This document shows, piece by piece, positions 44,624 through 52,646 of a DNA stretch of 64,000 bases. Source of the DNA: Primorskyibacter aestuariivivens (GTDB lineage Bacteria > Pseudomonadota > Alphaproteobacteria > Rhodobacterales > Rhodobacteraceae); assembly GCF_028023675.1 (NCBI RefSeq), contig NZ_JAQIOZ010000024.1:1-64000 (forward strand), read 5' to 3'. The position numbers were made by a program, and so were the translations under genes. Below the pieces are notes generated by a model that ran no database searches, was not told the origin of the DNA, and worked only from the letters and a program-made list of their open reading frames with translations. Position 1 is the first letter of the stretch; every line of letters begins with the position of its first letter.

Positions 44624-44666
44624 CTTATACATCAATACATCATTTTGCACAATATATCGTATTGAT
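44624..44666 (-). promoter_or_regulatory. mobilisation operon promoter with shared motif
   Basis: On the minus strand: -35 TTGTGC, 17-nt spacer, -10 TATAAG (complement of 44625-44630). The motif CAATATATCGTATTG (44650-44664) covers the -35 and differs by one base from that in the virB control region. An 8-bp inverted repeat ATCAATAC (44631-44638) / GTATTGAT (44659-44666) brackets the -35 and spacer and is a good operator candidate. Confidence 0.55.
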
Positions 44667-44840
44667 TGGTGTATCTTTTTGCCTGCCGTTTCTGGCACAC
44701 CTCGACCAACAGAGTGCAGAGAGGCACGACTATTCAATGCACTTCAAACCGACACCAGTCGGGGAACAATGAGGCCTTCTTTTTCGTCTGGGCCCCGCCC
44801 AAAATTTCGTTCAGCTTTGTTCGCGTGGGATCATGAACGA

Positions 44841-44872
44841 AACAGAAAAAGGCCGCCCAGAAATGGGCAGCC
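44841..44872 (-). terminator. intrinsic terminator of the 45.8-44.9 kb operon
   Basis: On the minus strand a 9-bp stem (GGCTGCCCA with TGGGCGGCC, one G-U pair) and a TTTC loop are followed by TTTTTCTGTTT. It lies just after the stop of the last small gene (44905) and before the mobilisation promoter region, insulating the two units. Confidence 0.75.
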
Positions 44873-44904
44873 TCTTCTTCTGGATGCTATGCGGCGCGCG
44901 ACCG

Positions 44905-45132
44905 TCAGGCGGCAGTACCTTCATGATCCGTCAGAACCATGTTCTCCGTGATACCCACAATGAGCGGTGTGATCTGGTACTCGTCTTCGTCGCTTCTGGG
45001 CGGCATCACCGCGACAATTGCCACGGCTGGTTCACCGTCGAGGAAGCAGGAGAACAGCGCGAAACTGTCGTGCTCTCCGGAAGTCAGCGCCGCAAAGGCG
45101 CTGATGTGTTCAGGTCGGATATTGGTGCTCAT
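44905..45132 (-). CDS. small plasmid-borne hypothetical protein
   Basis: A 75-residue acidic protein with the sequence pattern HDSFALFSCFLDGEPAVAIVAV and an ending ITENMVLTDHEG. Such small proteins are, from memory, common next to DUF2958 genes on Rhodobacteraceae plasmids. It overlaps the DUF2958 gene by 4 nt, so they are coupled. Close to oriT, it may be expressed early after transfer. No function is known to me. Confidence 0.65.
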   Translation of the reverse strand: MSTNIRPEHISAFAALTSGEHDSFALFSCFLDGEPAVAIVAVMPPRSDEDEYQITPLIVGITENMVLTDHEGTAA

Positions 45133-45488
45133 GCGATGATACCTCCAGCTTCACGAGCGCGCTCGGCATAGGTGCTGAGTGGCGCGCTGGCTTTGAAGTG
45201 AAGGTCGCGCTCGATCGGTAGCCCGAGGCGGCCAAGATGCGCCTTGAGAACGCTGAGCCGAACTGAGCCAAGTTCCGGATAACCAAGGCCGAGGTCACAG
45301 AGACCGAAGGCGATGTCGGGATCCTCTGGATCAGTTTCGCTGAGAAGCCAGGTGGCGCCGCCGTCAGGTGTGAAGAGCTTGGCGACTGGGTGATGGTCGA
45401 TGGTGTCTTCACCGGCTTCGATGCGCGTCTGGTTGGCGCGGCCATTGGCGGCCAGTTGGTCGAGGATGGGTTGAGGCAGAAGTTCCAT
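45129..45488 (-). CDS. DUF2958 domain protein
   Basis: A 119-residue soluble protein. The stretch AKLFTPDGGATWLLSE, then AFGLCDLGLGYPELG and LPIERDLHF, is the DUF2958 pattern, covering nearly the full protein. The domain is found on conjugative plasmids near ArdC and DUF736 genes; its function is unknown to me. It is in a small leftward operon close to oriT. Confidence 0.85.
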   Translation of the reverse strand: MELLPQPILDQLAANGRANQTRIEAGEDTIDHHPVAKLFTPDGGATWLLSETDPEDPDIAFGLCDLGLGYPELGSVRLSVLKAHLGRLGLPIERDLHFKASAPLSTYAERAREAGGIIA

Positions 45489-45557
45489 TGTGTCTGTCCT
45501 TCGTATGAGATGTCGGAGAGGTTTGGCGGGAGGGCACGAGGCCCCTCCCCGGCCGGG

Positions 45558-45758
45558 TCACTCGGTGACCTGGACATCGTCGCTGTCGGGCTTAGGCTCG
45601 AAGAGGACGAGCTCGCCATTCACGGGGGTTGCGAAGAGCTGGATGGTCATGAAGGACTTGGCACCTTCGTTCTGCGGGAAGGCGACACCCACCTTGTGGA
45701 AGCGGGTCTTGCCATCCTTGCCGGTGTCGGGGGTGGTGACGGTGTAGTACTTGGTCAT
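45558..45758 (-). CDS. small hypothetical protein
   Basis: A 66-residue protein from the ATG at 45758, which is preceded by AAGGAGAA; the open frame extends nine codons upstream. It is mostly beta-type (KYYTVTTPDTGKDGKTRF, MTIQLFATPVNGELVLF), perhaps a small OB-like or barrel protein. First gene of the operon leading to the DUF2958 gene. Family not recognised. Confidence 0.65.
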   Translation of the reverse strand: MTKYYTVTTPDTGKDGKTRFHKVGVAFPQNEGAKSFMTIQLFATPVNGELVLFEPKPDSDDVQVTE

Positions 45759-46061
45759 ATCGGTTCTCCTTCGTTTTCGATGCAAACGGGAGACCGTGAC
45801 CGCCCGGACCGGTTGTCAGGCTGAACTTTGGCGCGCGAGGAATGGCCGCGTCAGCGGACGGGGGAAAGTTCTGCTTGAAGGGGGTGGCTGAAAGCCGCGC
45901 CCGGCAGACGGGCCAGGTCACGGAGATTGCATCAGGAAGAAAACGAAGGGGAACAGAGGTGGCCGGGCTGCGTGCCGATCACGCCAGACCGAAATGGAGG
46001 TTGGATGCTCCGAAGGTGGCTGACGTCTGAACTTGGATGAAGCTGCAACGACCGGAATGAC

Positions 46062-46817
46062 ATGTCCCTGCGCAACCTGATATGGCGGGGCATGATCAAG
46101 CTTCGACCCATTGCCGATAACGACCCTATCCTGGACCAATCCCGGCTGCTGCAGGCCATGGAGCTCGCCTTCGCCTATGCCGACACAAACGGCGGGATCG
46201 GACTGACACAAACCAAGGCGTTCAACCGGAAGTTCGCGCACTGGATGGCGGAGCATTCACCTTGGCCGGGCTACAAGGCAGAAGAACTTCTTCGATTGAA
46301 CAAGGTGCTCAACGAGTGGGATGTCGCGCCGGCCATGGTCGTGCATGACCTCATGATCGTCATGAAATTGGGCCGACACGTAAAGGGTAAGTTCCAGGTC
46401 TCAAAGAAAGCCAGAGCGCAGGCATCAAACCGTGGCGCTTTCTTCACAGATTTCGCCGACACCTACCTCTTCCGCTACAATCACGCCCGCACCGCTCGGT
46501 CCGAGTTCACGGCTCCGGGCAACTGGGACATCTTCCTCAACATCATCAACGTCGAAGCGGAACAGGGCCTGACCGAGCCGCATCTGGTGAAGACGCTCTA
46601 CGGTTTGGAACGGCGAGGCGTCTATGATCGGGAATATTACGACCACGCGGGGTTTCTGTTCACCCATGTATTGCGGCCCCTGAGCTGGATCGGGTTTCTG
46701 GCAGAGACCAGCGATGGCGACAAACGGTCCGAAAAGATTTACTGGAAGACGCCGCTCTGGCGTGGCTGTCTCCAACTCAGCACAGATGACATGGTGGAGG
46801 CGCCATCGCGGCATTGA
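46062..46817 (+). CDS. hypothetical protein of the plasmid accessory region
   Basis: A 251-residue soluble protein, or 241 if it starts at the second ATG (46092). There is no signal peptide or membrane helix. The N-terminal half is helical (LLQAMELAFAYADTNGGIGLTQTKAFNRKF), and the centre contains FDxx-like aromatic patches (FFTDFADTYLFRYNHAR). I do not recognise the family. It is transcribed alone, divergent from the small-gene operon at 45.8 kb. Confidence 0.6.
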   Translation: MSLRNLIWRGMIKLRPIADNDPILDQSRLLQAMELAFAYADTNGGIGLTQTKAFNRKFAHWMAEHSPWPGYKAEELLRLNKVLNEWDVAPAMVVHDLMIVMKLGRHVKGKFQVSKKARAQASNRGAFFTDFADTYLFRYNHARTARSEFTAPGNWDIFLNIINVEAEQGLTEPHLVKTLYGLERRGVYDREYYDHAGFLFTHVLRPLSWIGFLAETSDGDKRSEKIYWKTPLWRGCLQLSTDDMVEAPSRH

Positions 46818-47049
46818 ACAACGCCGGTTCCCAGCAGACTGATATCCCACGGATTTCTCGAATGCGGCCGACCTACTGAACACGGAGATCGATTGGAGCG
46901 AAACGTGTTTACCGGTTTTGCGTCACACGGCCAAAGTTAGTTTTGTAAACTGTAAGCACTACCAAAAACTTTCATTCCACGTGCATTGGCGGTTAATGAC
47001 AGTTTAGGTTTACCGAGGCAGAGCAAGTATAAGAGTAGGTTTCTGGGCA

Positions 47050-47826
47050 ATGTTTTCTAAACGACACGGGTTCGCATCACCCCCGGCCATCCGATTTCGT
47101 CATGACGCTCCAGAGGGGTTACGCCACGCAGTCATTCAAGCCGCTTACGACCATCTCTCTTATGAGCAAATACGCACCTCTATTTGCCGCACCCTTTATC
47201 TGGCACCGGACAAAGGAAACTGGAGCGAGATCCCAAATATCCGGGATGAGGTCGAACGCATCATTCAAGACGTGGAATGGTATCGCGTATATGACGCGAT
47301 TGAAGGTCTTGTATCGTTCATTGAAGGGACATACGGCTACCAAGTAACGGTAGAGTTTGCTGATCGTATCAACTCAGTATTCGTTGACACTGGGGCTGGC
47401 TGGCAACTGGTTGCAGGCGATGGCATTGTAATGCGTGGTGATGCTGACTTTGAAGAAGCCGTCCAGTCTTCCCAAACCGCATTAGCACAGACCGGTTTCG
47501 ATGTGGCAGCTAAGGAAATCCGGGAAGCTTTGAGTGATCTCTCGCGACGTCCTGAGGCGGATTTGACCGGCGCAATTCACCATGCCTTGGGCGCCCTTGA
47601 GGCAACTGCTCGTTACGTTTCCGGTACCAATGAGGACCTTGGAAAACTCGCTTCAAAAATTGGATTGCCAGCTCCATTGGATGGGGCTCTGAAACAGATG
47701 TGGGGCTTTTCATCCAATTTTGGTCGGCATGTCAGCCCAACAAAAGTGCCTTCCCAGGAGCAAGCTCAGTTGATCGTACACTTGTCGAGCGCCTACTGCC
47801 GTTATCTGGCCGACTGCAACAAATAA
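47050..47826 (+). CDS. AbiJ-like (AbiJ-NTD4/HEPN-type) abortive infection protein
   Basis: A 258-residue protein. The opening FSKRHGF with following IRFRHDAPEGLRHAVIQAAYDHL resembles the AbiJ N-terminal domain 4 found in abortive infection proteins. The C-terminal half (DLTGAIHHALGALEATARYVSGT to NFGRHVSP) is helical and has an R-x4-6-H-like spacing reminiscent of HEPN RNases, though the match is loose. It stands alone with AT-rich flanks and no antitoxin nearby. It is likely a phage defence gene, but this is from pattern memory and needs a profile check. Confidence 0.55.
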   Translation: MFSKRHGFASPPAIRFRHDAPEGLRHAVIQAAYDHLSYEQIRTSICRTLYLAPDKGNWSEIPNIRDEVERIIQDVEWYRVYDAIEGLVSFIEGTYGYQVTVEFADRINSVFVDTGAGWQLVAGDGIVMRGDADFEEAVQSSQTALAQTGFDVAAKEIREALSDLSRRPEADLTGAIHHALGALEATARYVSGTNEDLGKLASKIGLPAPLDGALKQMWGFSSNFGRHVSPTKVPSQEQAQLIVHLSSAYCRYLADCNK

Positions 47827-47959
47827 ACAATCGACAAGTAGTGGCCCTGTCAACAATCCGCGCGTGCGGCGGCAATCACGATTGACGACGCAGCCCAGCT
47901 GTTGGATGGGGCTGCTATGAAGGTCTTCGTATGGTGAGATCAACTCGACTTGAGGCCGC

Positions 47960-48856
47960 CTATGCGGCCACCTCCTCCGGCTTGGGCTGCAGCTCATGCA
48001 GATAATCAACGGCTTTCTGCGCATGCGCGGCAGCCTGGAAGATAAACCTCTTGTCATTGCGCAAACCTTCGAGCCAATGCGCAATATAGGCGGCGTGCTC
48101 GTCACGCGGCTCTGGCGACAGGTCCAGATCGGCTGCCAAAAACGCAGCCCCGAGCTCGGCGACGAGTTCCTCTTGGGCATAGCCTTCGTCGCCCCAGCGT
48201 TTGCGGCCAAAGCTGCGATCGAGGCGCTTCGGATGGCGAGTCCAATGGCAAACCTCGTGACCGAGGGTTGAATAGTACGCTTCAGGGGATTCAAAGGTCT
48301 CGAAGGGCGGCATCTGAACGTAGTCGGGTTCAACCGCATAGAAGGCCTGGTTGCCACCATGGCGAATATCGGCCTCGGTCGCAGCGAAGAACGCTTCCGT
48401 CCTGGTATCACGCTCGGCAGGCTCGCGCATCGGCTCAGCCACCTCGTAGTAGGTCTCGGGCAGTCCCTCGATCTGATCGACGTTGAAGACAGTGTAGCCT
48501 TTCATGAAGGGGATCTCGACCTCCCGGTCTTGGCCCGCATCATCGGTTTCGGTTTTGCGCATCTTGTCGGCATAGATGACGAGTTGGCCCTTGGACCCTT
48601 TGCGGACCTGCCCGCCGAGCTCGAGCGCCTGGCGATAGGTCATCCACGTGGGTGCGGCGTAACCATGGGCAACGGACGCGGTCCAGAGCAGGATGATGTT
48701 GAGGCCGCGGTAGGCGATGCCGTTGTGGCGCAGGGGCCGAGTGATGCGACCGGCGAGATGATCGGCACTCCAGGGCTTATGCCAGGGCCGGGTGCCAGCT
48801 TCGAGATCGGTAATGATCTTTTTGGTGATGCGGGTATAGATGTCGGGCTTTGCCAT
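47960..48856 (-). CDS. ardC: ArdC-type antirestriction protein with zincin domain
   Basis: A 298-residue protein from the ATG at 48856, which has AGGAGG upstream. The N-terminal single-strand DNA-binding ArdC domain (about 5-120; GTRPWHKPWS, GIAYRGLNIILLW, WMTYRQALELGG, VRKGSKGQLVIY) is followed by a metallopeptidase-like domain with HEVCHW (HEVCH at 200-204) and the third ligand in EELVAELGAAF. ArdC proteins protect incoming plasmid single strands from host restriction. Its location a few kb from oriT suits early expression. Confidence 0.9.
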   Translation of the reverse strand: MAKPDIYTRITKKIITDLEAGTRPWHKPWSADHLAGRITRPLRHNGIAYRGLNIILLWTASVAHGYAAPTWMTYRQALELGGQVRKGSKGQLVIYADKMRKTETDDAGQDREVEIPFMKGYTVFNVDQIEGLPETYYEVAEPMREPAERDTRTEAFFAATEADIRHGGNQAFYAVEPDYVQMPPFETFESPEAYYSTLGHEVCHWTRHPKRLDRSFGRKRWGDEGYAQEELVAELGAAFLAADLDLSPEPRDEHAAYIAHWLEGLRNDKRFIFQAAAHAQKAVDYLHELQPKPEEVAA

Positions 48857-49151
48857 GTGATCCTCCTTTGTCTCGTCCCCGTGCGGGACGCGGGAGGAAA
48901 TGGCGGACGGAATGAGCCGACCGGGCATGGTCAACCCGGGAGCGTCAGCGAATGGAGCGGGCAGGCCATTGCGCGGGTGGCGGCGTCCGCCAAACCCGCG
49001 ATCCCCCTGCTCGCACGGGGATGAAAAGGAGGAGGTTCAAGGGGCTAAAATTCGGCACCCATCATTCGCACAAACATGTTGCACGCTTTGTCACGTCCAC
49101 TGTGGCAACGTCTGGCATCCATGTTGAGATGGTCCGCCTTAACGGATCCGC

Positions 49152-50384
49152 TTACAATCCGAGAGCCGTCTCCATCCTCTCATGTTCAAAGGCTGGTGCG
49201 CATCTTCTATGCGCAGCCCCGGTAATGCCATGATGGCGGAGCGTTTCGCTCCAGGTCTCGGTTACCGTTTTTGCCATTTCCCTGACCATAGCCTTGGCAT
49301 CTTCCGACTCAATATCAAAGAATGGCGCGGCATCTATCACCGCTTCCACGGAAGGCTCAAAGCCATGAATGTCGCTGATCCCCGTTTCCAATGTGGGTTG
49401 CCTGCGTGGCTGCGGGTTTACGTCAAACATCGGTGACAGGCGCCATCGATTGTCGCGCACATAGAGCAATCCATGATTTTTCAGGTGATCATCGGTGTTT
49501 GTGATCAGCACGGTGAACAACAGACGCCGCCAAAGCTCCAGAATGTCCCTGTCAGGAAGAACAGACATTTGACGAAGAGCATCTGCAATGTCGGTGTAAT
49601 AACCGTGAGCAGATCCTTTTTTCCCCAGAGCCGTACGGGCCGACATATATGGCAGACGACCACCTTTGCGGCGATCAAAGCGTTTGATGAGCCCCACAGG
49701 ATGCCTGCTGGCGGCCAGTTCAAGTCGGGCCTCAGGTGTTCGAATACCTACCGCGCGCGCCATATTTAGCGTGGCGATTTCCAACCGCTCAACGGGCCAT
49801 GTATCATCGATTGAGGTGAATTTGGCGATCCAAAGCTCCTGGCCATCCACGACATTGGCTTTGGGGCGTGCACCGCCAAGTGAACCTGCCGCACCCACAA
49901 GATCACGCGCTTCGGCTTCAGCCCCATCCGGATCGCGTTCATACCGTGCTGCGATCGCACGAAGCTCTTCAATATTTGCCAGGCGTGGCACAGGGGGCTG
50001 ATCTGGGTGGAACACCTCACCCTCTTCATTCAAAAACCGCAAGGCTCCCTGTCGGGCCCTGTCATCAGCTGCAACCAGATAGTCGAACTCCGTCGCGCCC
50101 ACGCCATGCACCCTGCGAATGAGCTTGCGCCCCCAACTATCAGGTGATGTGTCCGTAAAGGGCCCCGCCAGAACATCTCGACGACGGCTTTCCCGTCCTT
50201 CTGCCGAAGAATGGAAAGGCGCACGACTGCGCGACATATCCGGAGCGAGATCAAATCCTAACGGGTTTTCAAGCCATCTTTCATCATAGATGAACGTGGA
50301 ATGAGACCGACGCCCATCGGTTTCAAAAATCAAACGACCGACGGGGATGCAGGCGTCCCCAAGAACAACGGTTGCCTCAGGCAT
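49152..50384 (-). CDS. hipA: HipA-family serine/threonine kinase toxin
   Basis: A 410-residue toxin kinase. It has a HipA N-terminal couple domain (about 15-115), the phosphate-binding loop GSLGGARPKA (167-176), the catalytic loop NTDDHLKNHG (296-305) and the Mg motif DVNP (321-324). E. coli HipA phosphorylates glutamyl-tRNA synthetase and halts growth. The ATG shares a base with the hipB stop (TAATG), the usual antitoxin-first order. All key residues look intact, so the toxin should be active. On a plasmid it also serves in maintenance. Confidence 0.92.
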   Translation of the reverse strand: MPEATVVLGDACIPVGRLIFETDGRRSHSTFIYDERWLENPLGFDLAPDMSRSRAPFHSSAEGRESRRRDVLAGPFTDTSPDSWGRKLIRRVHGVGATEFDYLVAADDRARQGALRFLNEEGEVFHPDQPPVPRLANIEELRAIAARYERDPDGAEAEARDLVGAAGSLGGARPKANVVDGQELWIAKFTSIDDTWPVERLEIATLNMARAVGIRTPEARLELAASRHPVGLIKRFDRRKGGRLPYMSARTALGKKGSAHGYYTDIADALRQMSVLPDRDILELWRRLLFTVLITNTDDHLKNHGLLYVRDNRWRLSPMFDVNPQPRRQPTLETGISDIHGFEPSVEAVIDAAPFFDIESEDAKAMVREMAKTVTETWSETLRHHGITGAAHRRCAPAFEHERMETALGL

Positions 50385-50767
50385 TAAAATGCCGTCCCTT
50401 CATCATCATCTAGCACCGTCGGCCCCTGTGACGCGTCACTTTGGTTGACTGGGACGGTCTTCTTGTCCTTTTGCCCACGCCGCCGAATGCGTTCTGGGAG
50501 TTTCTCCCGGTCCAATCCAATGCCGGTGGCATCCGAGGCTGGATCCGCGATCCCGGCCAACCGGTCCAGCATGCCCAGAGCGAGAAGCGCCATGGCAAAG
50601 GTCTCAAGCCGGACGCCGCCATCACCCCGCTCAAGCTTTGCGAGAGTCTTATCGCTAACGCCAATCCGGCTACAGAAATCCGCAACCGACATGCGGCGCC
50701 TTTTGCGCGCCGTCTGGATATCGCGACCGAGCTGCGACAAAGCGGATTTAACTTGTAACGAGCCCAC
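50384..50767 (-). CDS. hipB: HipB-like XRE antitoxin
   Basis: A 127-residue antitoxin with a clear helix-turn-helix (MSVADFCSRIGVSDKTLAKLERGD, about 26-50) and a long disordered, charged tail. The start is GTG at 50767. It pairs with hipA directly downstream. Three CCGG-containing repeats lie upstream and should be its operators, giving the common autoregulation by HipB and the HipBA complex. Confidence 0.87.
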   Translation of the reverse strand: MGSLQVKSALSQLGRDIQTARKRRRMSVADFCSRIGVSDKTLAKLERGDGGVRLETFAMALLALGMLDRLAGIADPASDATGIGLDREKLPERIRRRGQKDKKTVPVNQSDASQGPTVLDDDEGTAF

Positions 50768-50787
50768 AACGCTCTCCTAGAGTTACA

Positions 50788-50924
50788 CCGGATATTTTTC
50801 CGGCTTTAAAGGCTTAGTTCGGATTTTTCTCCGGTATAAAGCCTCACACCACACAAATCAAGGTGGCGAAGCATAATCTGCCTAAAACTCCGATCTAAAC
50901 AATATAGAGAGAATTTTTCTCCGG
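50788..50924. promoter_or_regulatory. hipBA operator repeats
   Basis: Site 1 (50788-50803) is CCGGA-TATTTT-TCCGG, a perfect inverted repeat. Site 2 (50820-50834) is CGGA-TTTTTC-TCCG plus G. Site 3 (50911-50924) is a degenerate copy with GAATTTTTCTCCGG. Sites 1 and 2 are 32 nt apart, about three helical turns. They lie in the region just upstream of hipB, as expected for cooperative repression. Confidence 0.6.
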
Positions 50925-51077
50925 TTTATTCGAGAAAAGCTCGCATCCCCTCCCCTGCCCTATGATCCACAGTAGAAAACTCAGACAGGCTTTCGAAAAG
51001 TTCAGACCCATATTTGCGAAATCTCGCAGATTCACTGTGCAGTAAACCTGCGGGCATCGACCAGTGGACCGCCTTCT

Positions 51078-52373
51078 TCATGCCGCCTGCCCACTGAGCC
51101 TACCATAGAAGCTGCGCTCGAGATGGAGATCCCCTGCCCCGGCTTTTTGGACAATGCCACGCAGATATCCCCCTGGAGACGCCACTTCGCCGGCGCAATG
51201 CTTGTCGAACGTGAGAACCAGCGCCGCTGTTGCGATTTGAAGCCCAAGTCGGTCCTGAGCGAGGTTCCAGGCGTGCTCTGAAACGCCGATCATGGGTCTC
51301 AACTGCCCGGCAACCCGGTGCAAGTCGCCCCAATCCTTCAGATATCCGCCCATATTGCGCGCCCAGGACGCGAATTCAGGACAAGCTTGCATCACCGTCG
51401 GCAAATCAAGCGCAGCACCGCGTTTCTTGCGTGTCTCGGCAACCCAATCTTCCAACTCCCTATCCACCTGCTCTTCCGGTGGCGCATTGGGCACCACGCC
51501 CGCCGCTTGCTCAGTTTCTGAGCGATTACAGGTTACAGGATTAAGTTGAGTTGTAATTAGTATATGAGGGTCAGAAATGACCTCCCTGGGGTCCATTTCT
51601 TGAGTCTTTTCACTAACTTGCTCGGTGGTTTCAGCGGTGTTTTCCACAACCTCATCCGCGCGAACTGCTTTGAGATAAGTCGCCTCCACGCGCTCCTGAA
51701 GCTCCCTGAACCATGCCAGGAGCCGCTCAAGCGTCTCAGAACCCATGTTCCGACGTGGCAGACGGTCCAGGAGGTCCTCGAACAGCCCTGTAAGATGCGC
51801 CCAGGGCCCTCTCAGCGTGCTGCTGAAGGCCGCCTCGATCCGGGCGCGGATCATCCGGCGCGCAACCGTGATTTGGCGCTTCAGGCGCTGGCAGAGCTCG
51901 CGCTCGGCCTGCAATTCGGCCTGTAGCTGCTCGAATTCTTCGACACGCGCCGACAGCGGCGACAGATCGAAGCCATAGGCCTCGATGATACGTCCGTCCG
52001 GGTCCCTGTGGCCCCAGCGCTTGCCATTGGGACTGTCTTTGAAGGAGATCACACCGATCTCGGCCAAGCGGCGCGCATGGCGCTTTAGCGCTGACAGCGA
52101 GAAGCCCGTCTGCTCCATCAGATAGGCGTTGGACGCCCAAACGATCGGACGCTGCCCCTCTTCCCAGTCCTGAACCTGTGTAAACGCTCCCAGCGTATCG
52201 AGAAGCAGCATGTCGCCAGCTTTGAGGCCGATATGGGCTCCTACACGCTTCACGGCAACAAAGGCCTGCGATTTGGGAACAGCCGCCTTTTCGCCGACCT
52301 GTGCGTGCTGTTCAGCGACAGCAAGTCCAACCGTTGCCTTACGCCAGCCCGAGGTTTGGTTGATATTGGACAT
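51078..52373 (-). CDS. repC: RepC replication initiation protein
   Basis: About 431 residues if it starts at the ATG at 52373 after GGTGGAGG; the frame continues to 52439, so the start is uncertain. N-terminal winged-helix region with ALKRHARRLAEIGVISFKDS, a helical centre, and a C-terminal domain ending in LRGIVQKAGAGDLHLERSFYGRL, the RepC pattern. RepC initiates replication; the origin of repABC plasmids usually lies within repC. It is third in the repABC operon, with the candidate ctRNA and a parS site between repB and repC. Confidence 0.87.
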   Translation of the reverse strand: MSNINQTSGWRKATVGLAVAEQHAQVGEKAAVPKSQAFVAVKRVGAHIGLKAGDMLLLDTLGAFTQVQDWEEGQRPIVWASNAYLMEQTGFSLSALKRHARRLAEIGVISFKDSPNGKRWGHRDPDGRIIEAYGFDLSPLSARVEEFEQLQAELQAERELCQRLKRQITVARRMIRARIEAAFSSTLRGPWAHLTGLFEDLLDRLPRRNMGSETLERLLAWFRELQERVEATYLKAVRADEVVENTAETTEQVSEKTQEMDPREVISDPHILITTQLNPVTCNRSETEQAAGVVPNAPPEEQVDRELEDWVAETRKKRGAALDLPTVMQACPEFASWARNMGGYLKDWGDLHRVAGQLRPMIGVSEHAWNLAQDRLGLQIATAALVLTFDKHCAGEVASPGGYLRGIVQKAGAGDLHLERSFYGRLSGQAA

Positions 52374-52485
52374 ACCTCCACCGTTCTGAGGCATGCCTGT
52401 CCCAGTTGCTCCATGCGGAGCATCATTAAATTTCTTCATTTTCTAACTAGGCACAGAAAACCTGTTCGCCCAAAGACGTTTTTCG

Positions 52486-52514
52486 TTGTTTAGCGATTCG
52501 CGGGCTGCTAGGAT
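52486..52514 (+). promoter_or_regulatory. candidate promoter of the repABC antisense RNA
   Basis: TTGTTT (52486-52491), 17-nt spacer, TAGGAT (52509-52514), on the strand opposite to repABC in the repB-repC gap. It is placed correctly to drive a short RNA ending at the UUCG hairpin at 52552-52575. Confidence 0.5.
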
Positions 52515-52520
52515 TGTAGT

Positions 52521-52586
52521 GTCAAAACAAATCGCGCCTTGTGCGCAGCAGCCCTCGGGACTTCGGTTTCGAGGGTTTTCTTTTTG
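52521..52586 (+). ncRNA. candidate ctRNA (incompatibility antisense RNA) of repABC
   Basis: Between repB and repC, antisense to the repABC message. It ends in a 10-bp stem, CCCTCGGGAC with GTTTCGAGGG, closed by a UUCG tetraloop (52552-52575) and followed by TTTTCTTTTT, an intrinsic terminator. The start is inferred from the upstream promoter, giving about 65 nt. In this family a ctRNA represses RepC synthesis and sets copy number and incompatibility. Confidence 0.6.
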
Positions 52587-52625
52587 GTGCCGTTCTCCTT
52601 TCTGCTCGTTGCCTCCGTTTTGACG

Positions 52626-52641
52626 GTTAACAGCTGTTAAC
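52626..52641. repeat. parS: parS site, copy 1 (after repB)
   Basis: GTTAACAGCTGTTAAC, a 16-bp perfect palindrome (18 bp with flanking G and C), fitting the repABC parS consensus GTTNNCNGCNGNNAAC that I recall. It lies 5 nt beyond the repB stop. RepB should bind it. Confidence 0.85.
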
Positions 52642-52646
52642 CGCCC

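Noticed and set aside
44023-44772. Plus-strand open frame across the MobC-like gene and oriT
   Set aside because: Antisense to a gene with a clear helix-turn-helix and runs through the candidate oriT and promoter; not protein-like.
52440-52646. A protein-coding gene in the repB-repC gap
   Set aside because: No open frame of useful length with a ribosome site; the hairpin and U-tract fit a ctRNA.
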